A stretch of 64,000 nucleotides of DNA from Peptococcaceae bacterium (GCA_017399005.1 JAFQEO010000011.1:1-64000); one strand, 5' to 3'; positions 51,889 to 60,798 are shown, numbered from the stretch's first letter. Translations and numbers: made by a program. The notes: generated by a model from the sequence alone, not told the origin.

Positions 51889-52779
51889 ATGTCTGCAAAA
51901 AATTATCACATTTTTACCGATGCCACCATGGATCTGCCGCAGGAACTTATGAAAGAGCTATCCAGCATTACCATCATTCCTATGCAGATTACTGTCTCGA
52001 ATACAGAAACAGGGGAATGCTACGACTGGGAAAGCAATCAAATACAGGTCAACAAATCGTTCTGTCATTTACAGCGAAACGGCTTTCAGGCAAAAACATC
52101 CCAGATTTCGCCGGCAGTATATACACAATATTTTGAATCCGTTCTGAAACAGGGGAGCGATATCATCTATCTTGGTTTTTCTTCTGGTTTATCCGGCAGT
52201 TTTCAATCAGCACTGCTTAGTGCAGAACAGCTTCAGATCCGATATCCAGAACGAACCATTCTCTGTATAGATAGTCTCTGTGCCTCTGTAGGACTCGGTT
52301 TTCTGGTGTTGGAAGCCACAAGACTCCAAAAAAGCGGAGTATCCATCGAAGACCTCGCACAGTGGGCAGAAGCATATCGCATGAATATCAATCACTGGTT
52401 CACCATTGACACCTTTGAATATCTTCGCAGAGGCGGCCGCATTTCTGGTTCTTCCGCAACACTGGGATCTGTATTAAATATCAAGCCCGTTCTGAATATC
52501 GACCACGCTGGAACGCTTCAGACAGATGAAAAAGCCCGTGGACGCCGCAAAGCGCTATCCGTTCTTATGAACCGGCTAAATAAACAATGGCTGCCGAAAA
52601 CATCATCACAGATTATAATCGGTCACGGTGACTGCATAGAAGATGCAGAAAATCTGAAATCACTGATTCTGAATCATTATCCAAATGCAGAAATTTATCT
52701 TTCTGAAATCGGTCCGGTTATCGGAGCCCACACCGGCCCGGGTGTACTGGCTCTGATTTTTTACGGAATCAGCCGTTAA
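51889..52779 (+). CDS. fakB-like: DegV-family fatty-acid-binding protein
   Basis: 296 residues. FTDATMDLPQELMKEL at the N-terminus, YLGFSSGLSGSFQSALL (fatty-acid carboxylate site), TFEYLRRGGRIS and IGPVIGAHTGPGVLAL at the C-terminus are the DegV signatures. FakB proteins of this family present a fatty acid to the kinase FakA to make acyl-phosphate. It is divergent from the giant activase gene and shares its regulatory region, so a link to acyl-CoA or fatty-acid handling is suggested. Confidence 0.9.
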   Translation: MSAKNYHIFTDATMDLPQELMKELSSITIIPMQITVSNTETGECYDWESNQIQVNKSFCHLQRNGFQAKTSQISPAVYTQYFESVLKQGSDIIYLGFSSGLSGSFQSALLSAEQLQIRYPERTILCIDSLCASVGLGFLVLEATRLQKSGVSIEDLAQWAEAYRMNINHWFTIDTFEYLRRGGRISGSSATLGSVLNIKPVLNIDHAGTLQTDEKARGRRKALSVLMNRLNKQWLPKTSSQIIIGHGDCIEDAENLKSLILNHYPNAEIYLSEIGPVIGAHTGPGVLALIFYGISR

Positions 52780-52830
52780 GAAAGTTTCGCAAGTCAGCTT
52801 GTATATCTCCACCGGTCTGTGGATTGATCC

Positions 52831-52900
52831 CTCCTCTCTTTCTTAAAATCCACAGACTCCCCCTTTACGGTTTCTGTCTATGTTCAGCCAGACAGAAACA
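52831..52900 (+). terminator. Paired hairpins after degV
   Basis: Two stems follow the degV gene: GTCTGTGGAT with ATCCACAGAC (about 52831-52851 and 52842-52870 region, long loop) and GTTTCTGTCT with AGACAGAAAC (about 52870-52899). Neither has a strong T-run on the plus strand; the second runs into A-residues and would be a terminator only for the minus strand. Their role is unclear. Confidence 0.4.
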
Positions 52901-53028
52901 AAAAAGAGGCTGAAACAAAACTATTTTAATGCAACAAAATAGCACCATACACAGTGATCAGAATTATTGTTTCACTATATACGGTGCTTATTTGAAGCTT
53001 AATTTCGTTTTTGTCTCAGTCTCTTTTT
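52901..53028. repeat. 128-bp palindromic element (MITE-like), overlapping the mog stop
   Basis: The ends are imperfect 21-bp inverted repeats (AAAAAGAGGCTGAAACAAAA and its near complement, with two G-T pairs). Nested inside are AGCACC/GGTGCT (52941-52946, 52983-52988), AGTGA/TCACT and a side hairpin CTATTTT/AAAATAG. The right arm overlaps the mog stop codon and gives it a T-rich terminator. It has the size and form of a small non-coding mobile repeat. Confidence 0.5.
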
Positions 53029-53518
53029 ATTTTCGTGCACATTCGCCTGCTTCGCCGCGCAGAATTTCTAATCCGTGTGCCAGTTCAGTAATCACATATT
53101 CCAGATTTTCACGCACCGCTTTCGGGCTGCCCGGCAGATTGATAATCAGCGTCTGTTTGCGGATACCTGCCACTGCCCGGCTCAGCATTGCCCGTTTTGT
53201 AATCTGCAGGCTGGCATATCGCATAGCTTCTGGAATCCCCGGTACCAAACGTTCTGCAACATCCAGCGTGGCTTCCGGTGTCCAGTCTCTCGGAGAAAAT
53301 CCAGTGCCGCCTGTAGTTAAAATCAAATCTGCTTTTCCTTTATCACAGATGGCTCGCATTTCATCGGCCAAAAGAGTGCGATCATCCGGCAAAATTACCT
53401 GATGCACAATTTCATAACCGTTTGCTTCTAAAATTTCACGAATTACCTGGCCGCTTACATCCTCACGCTGCCCCTGTGCACCTTTATCGCTGGCTGTAAT
53501 AATAGCTGCCTGAAACAT
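53027..53518 (-). CDS. mog: MogA/MoaB-family molybdopterin protein
   Basis: 163 residues. TTGGTGFSPRDWTPEAT is the molybdopterin-binding motif near residue 70, and IINLPGSPKAVRENL follows. MogA adenylates molybdopterin before molybdate insertion. It is the third gene of moaC-moaA-mog, 20 bp after moaA. Molybdoenzyme genes are not in the window. Confidence 0.9.
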   Translation of the reverse strand: MFQAAIITASDKGAQGQREDVSGQVIREILEANGYEIVHQVILPDDRTLLADEMRAICDKGKADLILTTGGTGFSPRDWTPEATLDVAERLVPGIPEAMRYASLQITKRAMLSRAVAGIRKQTLIINLPGSPKAVRENLEYVITELAHGLEILRGEAGECARK

Positions 53519-53538
53519 GAATGACTCCTCCTTTATGA

Positions 53539-54519
53539 TTAGCCTCCCACCTGAAACATCTGGCGAGAATCCGTATCGTTCTGGTCTTCTTCATAAAAAT
53601 GATGCGCCAGCGGTTTCTGATAAATGAGCTGCCGCATAGCCTCTGTAAGTTCCTCATCACTAGCATCGCTTCGCAGAATCGGTGCCAGATCGCCGCCTTT
53701 ATTCTGGTTCAGACACAATTTTAGAAATCCGCTGGATGTCAGCCGGATGCGGTTGCAGTGTCCGCAAAATTTATTGTGAATCGCTCCAATAAACCCGATA
53801 TGCCCTTTAAAACCCGGCAGCGAATAATATTCAGCCGGACCGTTTCCCAGTGTGCCTTCATATGGCATCATCTCACCAAAGTCTTCGGTCAGCATATCCA
53901 TAATTTCTTCCCGGCTTACTGCAGTATATTCCTGTGCCAGACCAATCGGCATCAGTTCAATAAAGCGCACAGCCAGAGGATAATCCTTAGCCTGTGCAGC
54001 CAGTTTTACCAGTTCGTTTTTATTAAATTGCGCAATCGGCACACAGTTTATTTTCAGATTTTTAAACTGCAGCGACTTTACTTTCTCAATGCCGGCCATT
54101 ACTTTATCAAAATAATCGCGACGGGTAATTTTTGCAAAAATGTCCCGCTCTACTGTATCCAGACTCACATTGATGCCATCAATTCCGGCGCTGATTAAAT
54201 CTTCTGCCAGTTCCTCCAGCAAAACACCATTGGTGGTAATCGTCACCTGTTCAATACCGTCAATGGCTTTCAGTTCCCGCACCAGATCTGCACAGCCAAG
54301 CCGTACCAGAGGTTCTCCGCCAGTCAGCTTGATTTTTTTGATACCAAGGGATGCAAGACAGCGCACAAGCCGCAGAATCTCTTCGTAAGAGAGAATATCC
54401 GTGTGGCTAGTATAATGTTCAATGCCTTCCTCCGGCATACAGTAGGTGCATCTTAAATTACAGCGGTCTGTGATAGAAATTCGCACATAATCAATCTCTC
54501 TCCCATACTGATCCTGCAT
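53539..54519 (-). CDS. moaA: GTP 3',8-cyclase MoaA
   Basis: 326 residues, radical SAM enzyme for the first step of molybdopterin synthesis. ITDRCNLRCTYCMPEEG is the SAM-cluster motif (CxxxCxxC) and CGHCNRIRLTSSGFLKLC holds the second [4Fe-4S] cluster. The chain ends with the conserved Gly-Gly (MFQVGG) needed for catalysis. It lies 4 bp after moaC. Confidence 0.97.
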   Translation of the reverse strand: MQDQYGREIDYVRISITDRCNLRCTYCMPEEGIEHYTSHTDILSYEEILRLVRCLASLGIKKIKLTGGEPLVRLGCADLVRELKAIDGIEQVTITTNGVLLEELAEDLISAGIDGINVSLDTVERDIFAKITRRDYFDKVMAGIEKVKSLQFKNLKINCVPIAQFNKNELVKLAAQAKDYPLAVRFIELMPIGLAQEYTAVSREEIMDMLTEDFGEMMPYEGTLGNGPAEYYSLPGFKGHIGFIGAIHNKFCGHCNRIRLTSSGFLKLCLNQNKGGDLAPILRSDASDEELTEAMRQLIYQKPLAHHFYEEDQNDTDSRQMFQVGG

Positions 54520-54523
54520 ATAG

Positions 54524-55018
54524 TCACCCCCGGTTTACATTCGGGTTGATAAAGGTACCGCTTTTCCCGCCTGTTTTTTCTTCCAGATGAATGTCTGTCA
54601 TTTCCATGGTTTTATCGATGGCCTTGCACATATCATAAATGGTTAAGAGTGCTACATTAACTGATGTAAGTGCTTCCATTTCCACACCGGTCTGGCCGTT
54701 TACTTTTACGGTAGCAATGGCCTTTACCGCCAGTTCCTCCGGCAGCAGTTCAAAATCCACAGTGCATTTGGTTAACAGCAGCGGATGACACATGGGAATC
54801 AGCTCATGGGTTTTCTTGGCTGCCATAATGCCTGCAACGCGAGCCACACCCAGCACATCCCCTTTTTTTACACTGCCTTCCACAATAGCATCGTATACTG
54901 CCTGATTTACTTTAATTTTGCCGCTGGCAACAGCAGTGCGATGGGTCGCAGCCTTTTCGCTTACATCCACCATCACAGCATTGCCCTGACTGTCAAAATG
55001 GGTTAATCCGTTGTCCAT
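54524..55018 (-). CDS. moaC: Cyclic pyranopterin monophosphate synthase MoaC
   Basis: 164 residues. Acts with MoaA to form c[21 protein letters not shown] near the N-terminus, [16 protein letters not shown] and [21 protein letters not shown] are diagnostic. First gene of the moaC-moaA-mog operon. The leader in front of it contains a long palindrome (55113-55263). Confidence 0.97.
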   Translation of the reverse strand: MDNGLTHFDSQGNAVMVDVSEKAATHRTAVASGKIKVNQAVYDAIVEGSVKKGDVLGVARVAGIMAAKKTHELIPMCHPLLLTKCTVDFELLPEELAVKAIATVKVNGQTGVEMEALTSVNVALLTIYDMCKAIDKTMEMTDIHLEEKTGGKSGTFINPNVNRG

Positions 55019-55112
55019 ACATCTATCTCCGTTTCAAAATATCTTTGACTTCTATGTTACCTGTCCGAGAGAGAAAATGCAATAAAATAAAAAGAAAAGA
55101 TAAAATAAAAAT

Positions 55113-55263
55113 GAAACCCTGCAAGCAAATTTCTGCCACCCTCGTAAAATGGACATCTGCTCGTCCCGTCTTTTGCTTTGTGGACTTCGTCCACAGCAAA
55201 AAGAACGTGACATCGCATCTGTTCATTTTAATCTCGACACGCAGAAAATTCTTGCAGGGTTTC
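55113..55263. repeat. 151-bp long palindromic element upstream of moaC
   Basis: GAAACCCTGCAAG (55113-55125) and its perfect complement (55251-55263) close a structure whose two 74-nt arms match over most of their length. Further pairs include ATTTCTGC/GCAGAAA, AAAATG/CATTTT, GTGGAC/GTCCAC with flanking AGCAAAA and its complement at the tip. It could be a MITE-type repeat or a structured leader RNA of moaC; I do not recognise the Moco riboswitch core in it. Confidence 0.5.
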
Positions 55264-55276
55264 TGAATTTTATAAG

Positions 55277-55939
55277 TTATACTTCAATTTCAATATTTTT
55301 ATACTGATTGGTTTCATTAAATGTCGCTGTTACTAAAATATCCAATGTATTCTCCGATTCAATCTCTTTATGTATCTCATCGGAAAAAATATCGATGTTA
55401 TACATTTGTAAATTATGACCTTCATTAAACGCCAGCAGCATAACCGGTATCTCTCTACCAGTCTGAACAATCCAGTAACTATCCATAAAATGCTGTCCCC
55501 AGCTCATTAACTTCATTTCCTGTACTTCTTCCAACGTTACCGGAAAATACATATTTCCAGCACAGTTAATCTGAAATTCAATTTTTGACGGTTCCTTTCG
55601 CTGAATTGTCATTATGCCACTCAAACGATCAACGGGCTCCCGTTCTTCACCGATAGAGATACCGAATTTATCCCGCAGCTGCCAGCGATTATTTTCCACC
55701 TGATATACACGCACTAGAAGCTCTGTTGCCTCTTTCGGTGCATTAAATTGATACATCATCGCATTACTGCCCACATTCAGCCCGAAATCACGCAAAAGGG
55801 ATTTATCCCTCTCGGTAAATTCATAAGGCCAGATGCCCTCACGCAGCGCAACCTGTGTAGTCGGAGTCTGACTAAATGCACAGAAACACATGGAGATAAT
55901 TAATATTACAACACAAACTGGAATACTGTATTTTTTCAT
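55277..55939 (-). CDS. Secreted protein of unknown function
   Basis: 220 residues from the ATG at 55939 (GGGAGGG 5 nt upstream). A cleavable signal peptide (SIPVCVVILIISMCFCAFS) leads a soluble domain with repeated beta motifs (LLVRVYQVENNRWQLRD, GIMTIQRKEP, IVQTGREIPVMLLAFNEG). No family is recognised. It stands alone between the moa operon and deoC, framed by two long palindromic elements. Confidence 0.55.
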   Translation of the reverse strand: MKKYSIPVCVVILIISMCFCAFSQTPTTQVALREGIWPYEFTERDKSLLRDFGLNVGSNAMMYQFNAPKEATELLVRVYQVENNRWQLRDKFGISIGEEREPVDRLSGIMTIQRKEPSKIEFQINCAGNMYFPVTLEEVQEMKLMSWGQHFMDSYWIVQTGREIPVMLLAFNEGHNLQMYNIDIFSDEIHKEIESENTLDILVTATFNETNQYKNIEIEV

Positions 55940-56008
55940 AGGCACCCTCCCTGCTGCAGATCAATACAAAATATACCTACGTATATATCTATTACCAAAC
56001 GCGACGGA

Positions 56009-56109
56009 AAAATTTCGCAGAACAAGGCGGCTTTTGATTTTTTGCGCGACGCGTACTCAAGGTACGCAAGGCGTGAAAAATCAAAAACAACGCTGTTATG
56101 CGGAATTTT
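56009..56109. repeat. 101-bp palindromic element next to deoC
   Basis: Arms of about 48 nt: AAAATT-CGCA-AACA at the ends, TTTTGATTTTT in the middle and GCGTAC around TCAAG at the tip, each repeated inverted with few mismatches. The element ends 12 bp from the deoC stop codon. It resembles dispersed intergenic hairpins of the REP/MITE type and could also terminate deoC transcription. Confidence 0.55.
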
Positions 56110-56120
56110 GCCTAGCGTTT

Positions 56121-56759
56121 CTAGCGTTTTAATAATGCACTGCTTCCTAACCGATCCGCCCCCGCTGCAATCATCTTCTCTGCATCTTCCTGGCTTCGGA
56201 TGCCTCCTGCTGCTTTGATTTTTACATCGGCTCCGCATTCTCTGCGGAATAATGCCACGTCTTCAGCCGTGGCGCCGGCAGAGCCAAAGCCTGTGCTGGT
56301 TTTGATGTAATCGGCACCTGCTTCGGTTACGATATGGCACAGTTTTACTTTTTCTTCTTCGGTTAAAAAGCAGGTTTCCACAATCACTTTTAATACCCGA
56401 TTGCCGCAGGCCTGTTTCAGCGCTTTGATTTCATGCGCCACACGGGCAAAGTTTCCGTTTTTTACATCACACAGGTTAATCACCATATCGATTTCCTCGG
56501 CGCCATCGGCTAAAGCTTCTTTTGTTTCCACCAGTTTCACAGTTGTTGTCTGATATCCGTTTGGAAATCCGATTACGGTACAGATTTTCATTCTGCCCTG
56601 CACATAATCAGCTGCCTGTTTTACATAGCAAGGCGGAATACATACCGATGCAGCACAGCCTTCCATTGCTTCCTCACATAATTTCTGAATGGATGCCCAG
56701 TCGGCAGTCTGTTTCAGCTGGGTATGGTCAATATGTTTATAAATTTCGTTTAACTCCAT
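56121..56759 (-). CDS. deoC: Deoxyribose-phosphate aldolase
   Basis: 212 residues. Splits 2-deoxyribose-5-phosphate into glyceraldehyde-3-phosphate and acetaldehyde. HIDHTQLKQTA at the N-terminus, KVIVETCFLTEEEK and YIKTSTGFGSAGAT (Schiff-base lysine near 150), then KAAGGIRS. Length and motifs are standard. It is 22 bp downstream of the pseudouridine synthase gene and probably co-transcribed. Confidence 0.96.
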   Translation of the reverse strand: MELNEIYKHIDHTQLKQTADWASIQKLCEEAMEGCAASVCIPPCYVKQAADYVQGRMKICTVIGFPNGYQTTTVKLVETKEALADGAEEIDMVINLCDVKNGNFARVAHEIKALKQACGNRVLKVIVETCFLTEEEKVKLCHIVTEAGADYIKTSTGFGSAGATAEDVALFRRECGADVKIKAAGGIRSQEDAEKMIAAGADRLGSSALLKR

Positions 56760-56781
56760 AACATTTCTCCCCCACTTTATC

Positions 56782-57486
56782 TTAAATCTGCTGCTGCAGT
56801 AATTTCAGTTCTGCTTCTGTCAGTTCCCGGCAGGTTCCTGGCTCTAAATCATCAGGCAGATACAAATCGCCCATGGCTAAACGATGCAGTTCCACCACTT
56901 TGGCCCCGTAGCAGCCAAACATTCGTTTAATCTGATGATAACGACCTTCTTTTAATGTGACCGTAGCCGTTTTTTCACCGGTGATTTCAAGCCCTGCCTC
57001 TTTGCAGACACCGTCATTCAGTTCCACACCGGCTTTAAATCCATCAGCCATCTGCTGTGTAACTGGAATATCCAGCTCCACATGATAAATTTTCTGCACA
57101 TGTTTTTTTGGAGCCAGAATATTATGAGCCATCACACCATCATCGGTAATTATCATCAACCCTGTGGTATCCCTGTCTAAACGACCTGCAGGAAACATTC
57201 CTCTGCCCTGATATTCTTCGGGTACCAGTTCTAAAACAGTCTGATGCTCCTTATCCTCAGTGGCCGACACATACCCCTTTGGTTTATTCAGCATTAAATA
57301 GACATTCTTTTTAATGCTGATATCTACACCATCTACCGTAATACGGCTTTTTTCAGGATCAGCTTTTACGCTGGATGATTTTATGACTTCCCCATCTACC
57401 ATAACACGACGTTTTGCTATTAATCCTTTTACATCATTACGGGAATATTTTCCCTGTGATGCAATAATTTTATCGATTCGTTCCAG
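56782..57486 (-). CDS. RsuA/RluB-type pseudouridine synthase, CTG start
   Basis: 234 residues if started at CTG 57486. The ATG at 57402 would cut the S4 domain, whose codons continue in frame upstream (RIDKIIASQGKYSRNDVKGL). No ATG, GTG or TTG lies further up, and GGGAGAGG stands 6 nt before the CTG. The S4 domain (1-60) is followed by the catalytic domain with PAGRLDRDTTGLMIITDDG (catalytic Asp) and GRYHQIKRMFGCYG. It makes pseudouridine in small- or large-subunit rRNA; the exact site is unknown. Confidence 0.85.
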   Translation of the reverse strand: MERIDKIIASQGKYSRNDVKGLIAKRRVMVDGEVIKSSSVKADPEKSRITVDGVDISIKKNVYLMLNKPKGYVSATEDKEHQTVLELVPEEYQGRGMFPAGRLDRDTTGLMIITDDGVMAHNILAPKKHVQKIYHVELDIPVTQQMADGFKAGVELNDGVCKEAGLEITGEKTATVTLKEGRYHQIKRMFGCYGAKVVELHRLAMGDLYLPDDLEPGTCRELTEAELKLLQQQI

Positions 57487-57618
57487 ACAGAACCTCTCCC
57501 TTCCTGTTTGTATCTTCTATTTCAATCTCACTCACAGTTGTTCTATTATTTCAGTATATATTGTTTTATTATACCCCATTAGCCAGCGCTTGCCAATGAT
57601 ACTTTGCGTTAAAAGATG

Positions 57619-57648
57619 TGGACAAGTTGTTCTGGAAAGTGCTATAAT
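57619..57648 (+). promoter_or_regulatory. Promoter of the NSS transporter gene
   Basis: TGGACA (57619-57624), an 18-bp spacer and TATAAT (57643-57648), about 40 bp before the ATG with AAGGAG in between. Confidence 0.65.
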
Positions 57649-57686
57649 ATCCGGGTTATTGATTTTCACAACATAAGGAGATTATT

Positions 57687-59009
57687 ATGCAGAAACGTGA
57701 TTCTTTTGGAACCCGTCTGGGCTTTATTTTAGCCTGTATCGGTTCTGCAGTAGGGATGGGCAACCTGTGGATGTTCCCGACCCGTGTGTCCCTTTACGGC
57801 GGCGGTTCGTTCCTGATTCCCTACTTTATTTTTGTTGTGCTGATTGCATCCACCGGTGTAATCGGCGAAATGGCTTTTGGCCGCGCAACCCGTTCCGGTT
57901 CGATTAATGCATTCGGCACTGCCGCAGAACGCAAAGGTATGCGAAAACTGGGCGAGGTTTTAGGCTTTATCCCTACCATTGGCTCCCTGGCAATGGCTAT
58001 CGGCTACACCGTTGTTATGGGCTGGATTTTAAAATATGCGGTGGGTAGCTTCACCGGTGCCACCCTCTCCTCTACCGATGTAGACGGCTATGCCGCAGCA
58101 TTTGGTTCTATGGCAAGCGCATTCGGCAACAATGCATGGCAGATTGCAGCACTGGCACTCTGCATCGCCATCATGATGCTGGGTATCGGCAAAGGGATTG
58201 AAAAAGCCAATAAAATCATGATGCCGTTATTTTTTGTTCTGTTTGTGGGCCTGGGTATTTATATTTTTACGCTGCCTGGTGCATCGGAAGGCTATCAGTA
58301 TATTTTCCGTGTGGACCCTGTGGCTCTGCGTGACCCTGCCACCTGGATGTTTGCACTGGGGCAGGCATTCTTCTCTCTGTCTATTGCAGGGAACGGCACT
58401 ATCATTTACGGTTCCTACCTGAGCGATAAAGAAAACGTTCCGGCATCGGCAGCTCGTGTAGCGCTGTTTGATACCATGGCAGCCTGTCTGGCGGCTCTGG
58501 TAATCATTCCAGCCATGGCAACTGCTGGTACTCAGCTGAATCAGGGTGGCCCCGGGTTAATGTTTATCTTCCTGCCGAATCTGTTCCACAGCATGCCTGG
58601 AGGTTCGCTGTTTGCCGTTATTTTCTTTGTGGCTGTTCTGTTCGCAGGTATGACTTCGCTGTTAAACCTGTACGAAACACCAATTGCAGCTCTGCAGGAA
58701 AAACTGGGCTTCAGCCGCAGTAAAGCATGTCTCTCTGTAGGTATTTTCGGTGCGGTGGTTTCCATCTGCATTCAGGGTATCGTATCTGGCTGGATGGATG
58801 TGCTTTCCATCTACATCTGCCCATTAGGCGCAGGCCTTGCGGCTATCATGTTCTTCTGGTTCTGCGGCAGAGAATTTGTAGAGCGCGAAGTAAACAAAGG
58901 CCGCACAAAACCTATCTTTTCATGGTTCTTCCCTATCTGCAAATATCTTTTCACACCTGTCTGCTTCCTGGTACTGATTTTAGGTGCCTTAAACGGCGGT
59001 ATTGGTTAA
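57687..59009 (+). CDS. Sodium-dependent transporter, NSS/SNF family
   Basis: 440 residues, eleven or so membrane helices. FGTRLGFILACIGSAVGMGN is the first-helix Na+/substrate motif, WMFPTRVSLYGGGSFLIPY follows, and FSLSIAGNGTIIYGSYL lies in helix 6. Relatives such as LeuT, TnaT and MhsT import amino acids with Na+. The gene is monocistronic with its own promoter and terminator. The substrate is not determined. Confidence 0.92.
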   Translation: MQKRDSFGTRLGFILACIGSAVGMGNLWMFPTRVSLYGGGSFLIPYFIFVVLIASTGVIGEMAFGRATRSGSINAFGTAAERKGMRKLGEVLGFIPTIGSLAMAIGYTVVMGWILKYAVGSFTGATLSSTDVDGYAAAFGSMASAFGNNAWQIAALALCIAIMMLGIGKGIEKANKIMMPLFFVLFVGLGIYIFTLPGASEGYQYIFRVDPVALRDPATWMFALGQAFFSLSIAGNGTIIYGSYLSDKENVPASAARVALFDTMAACLAALVIIPAMATAGTQLNQGGPGLMFIFLPNLFHSMPGGSLFAVIFFVAVLFAGMTSLLNLYETPIAALQEKLGFSRSKACLSVGIFGAVVSICIQGIVSGWMDVLSIYICPLGAGLAAIMFFWFCGREFVEREVNKGRTKPIFSWFFPICKYLFTPVCFLVLILGALNGGIG

Positions 59010-59022
59010 TCCACTAATAAAG

Positions 59023-59077
59023 AATCCCTCAGAAAAGGCTGCACTTTAAAAGCTGCTCTTCTCTGAGGGATTTTTGC
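59023..59077 (+). terminator. Terminator of the NSS gene
   Basis: AATCCCTCAGA pairs with TCTGAGGGATT across a loop that itself holds AGGCTGC/GCTGCTC-like partial pairs, then TTTTTG. Confidence 0.7.
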
Positions 59078-59097
59078 GTTTGTTCTATATTATTCTA

Positions 59098-59805
59098 TTA
59101 TTCTGCTGCGCCTTCTGCGTTGTTTTTTTCTTCTTCCGCCAGACGTGCCTCTTCTTTTCTGGTATCGTTGCAGGCTCTTTCCATCTGCTCCAGAATTTCA
59201 CGTTCCAGCGGCATAGGTTCTGCTGTTCCCGGATTGATTACAATACCGGTAAAGCCGGTTTTCGCAGTTGCCAGCAGCACCATCATTTCCAGGGCTGCAG
59301 GACGCATTTCGGCATCATCCGGCCATGCTTTCGCATGTTCCGCACTGGTATATACTGCAATCCACTGACCGCTTTCTTCATCATCCAGAAGCGGCATATC
59401 CACTCTGCCTTCATGCTGAACAGTTGGAACCAGCACAGCGCCATCATTCATCATGCACCAGCCGATTTCCATAATGACAGCAGCAAAGGTATCTTCCCCT
59501 TCATTCTGATAGTATGCATGCAACAGATCCGCAACATTTTTTGCATCGGTAAAGTCTGCTTTATCCTCCGGCATCAGCATGTCTTCCAGATTGCCTTTCT
59601 GGATAACCAGGATTTTTTCTGCTGTACTCTGAGGATTTGCTTCTGCATAAGACTCCATTGCAGTTGTCAGACGACGGTTCATTTCCTCCAGCCCGATTTC
59701 CTGTTCCAGTTCTTTTAACATTGCTTCCAGTTCCTCTACGCTTAACGGCGCTTCCGCTTCTGCATTTACATCCAGAATATCTTCTACTCTTTCTTCATTT
59801 GTCAT
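59098..59805 (-). CDS. SseB-family protein
   Basis: 235 residues from the ATG at 59805 (AAAGGAAG upstream); the frame is open to 59874. Acidic N-terminal helical part (SVEELEAMLKELEQEIGL), then an SseB N-terminal-like domain with VLVPTVQHEGRVDMPLLDD, WIAVYTSAEHAKAWP, and GFTGIVINPGTAEPMPLERE. SseB-like proteins occur in many bacteria; outside Salmonella, where SseB is a secretion translocator, their role is unknown. The C-terminus is a charged helix. Confidence 0.75.
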   Translation of the reverse strand: MTNEERVEDILDVNAEAEAPLSVEELEAMLKELEQEIGLEEMNRRLTTAMESYAEANPQSTAEKILVIQKGNLEDMLMPEDKADFTDAKNVADLLHAYYQNEGEDTFAAVIMEIGWCMMNDGAVLVPTVQHEGRVDMPLLDDEESGQWIAVYTSAEHAKAWPDDAEMRPAALEMMVLLATAKTGFTGIVINPGTAEPMPLEREILEQMERACNDTRKEEARLAEEEKNNAEGAAE

Positions 59806-59970
59806 GTTGGTTTCTTCCTTTCTGCCATATAGATTTTTCTGACACACTCCATTAATTCCAAATCCATTTACCATTTTCCTTCTGTTTCAGAACTTTATTT
59901 CTGTTTAAATTATTCTGTATATCCACTTTTTTTCCCGCTATTCCCCACAGCTTATAACATAAATCTATAT

Positions 59971-60723
59971 TTATCCCAGCAGCACATCTGAAATCAGCAT
60001 TACGCAGAATCCCACCAGCAGGGCATAGGTAACGCCCGGTGTGTTACTGTGATGCGTTTCGGGAATCATTTCGTCGCTGATAACATAAAGCATCGTGCCT
60101 CCTGCAAATGCCAGAGCAAAAGGCAGAATGGCCGCAGAAAAGCTGACCGCAAAGTAACCCAGCAGGGTGCCTGCCACTTCCACCAGACCAGTAAACATAG
60201 CACATAGAAATGCCTTTTTTAAGCTGATACCGCAGCTTAACATAGGCCCGATAATAACCATACCTTCTGGAATGTTCTGCAGGGCAATGCCCCCTGCAAT
60301 CATTATGGCATCGGCAATATTTCCAGAGCCGAACCCCACACCGGCAGCAATACCTTCCGGCAGATTATGAATTGCGATTGCTGTAACAAAAAGAAGTACT
60401 TTGCTCAAATCTGCATTGTATTCATGATTTTCAATGTCATCACCCACAATCCTGTGCAGATGAGGCACCAGACGGTCAATAAGATTCAATGCCAGCGCAC
60501 CAATGAAAATACCTGCAACCGTCACAATAATTCCATATTCTCCGCCATACTCCAGTGAAGGCAGAATCAGCCCCAGCACAGCAGCTGCCAGCATAACACC
60601 TGCCGCAAACGATAATACAATATCACTGAATTTGTGCGATATATCTTTGAAAATAACACCTAAAAGCGCACCGATTACAGTCGCACCGCCTACCCCCAGA
60701 GCCGTTAGTAAAACCATTCCCAT
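59971..60723 (-). CDS. ZIP-family metal transporter
   Basis: 250 residues, eight membrane helices. AIHNLPEGIAAGVGFG in helix 4 and ALQNIPEGMVIIGPML in helix 5 are the metal-binding HNxPEG pairs, and a His-rich loop separates them from helix 3 (LVPHLHRIVGDDIENHE). ZupT-like importers carry Zn2+, Fe2+ or Mn2+. Monocistronic. Confidence 0.9.
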   Translation of the reverse strand: MGMVLLTALGVGGATVIGALLGVIFKDISHKFSDIVLSFAAGVMLAAAVLGLILPSLEYGGEYGIIVTVAGIFIGALALNLIDRLVPHLHRIVGDDIENHEYNADLSKVLLFVTAIAIHNLPEGIAAGVGFGSGNIADAIMIAGGIALQNIPEGMVIIGPMLSCGISLKKAFLCAMFTGLVEVAGTLLGYFAVSFSAAILPFALAFAGGTMLYVISDEMIPETHHSNTPGVTYALLVGFCVMLISDVLLG

Positions 60724-60798
60724 GATTAGTCCCTCCCGGTTATTTTTCTTTATTATACATGAGTTTATCCAGACTGTGCAATGCCTTTGACGACTGAT

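Noticed and set aside
55023-55226. 67-codon minus-strand frame with a hydrophobic middle
   Set aside because: It lies largely within the arms of the 151-bp palindrome, overlaps the moaC leader and has no ribosome site.
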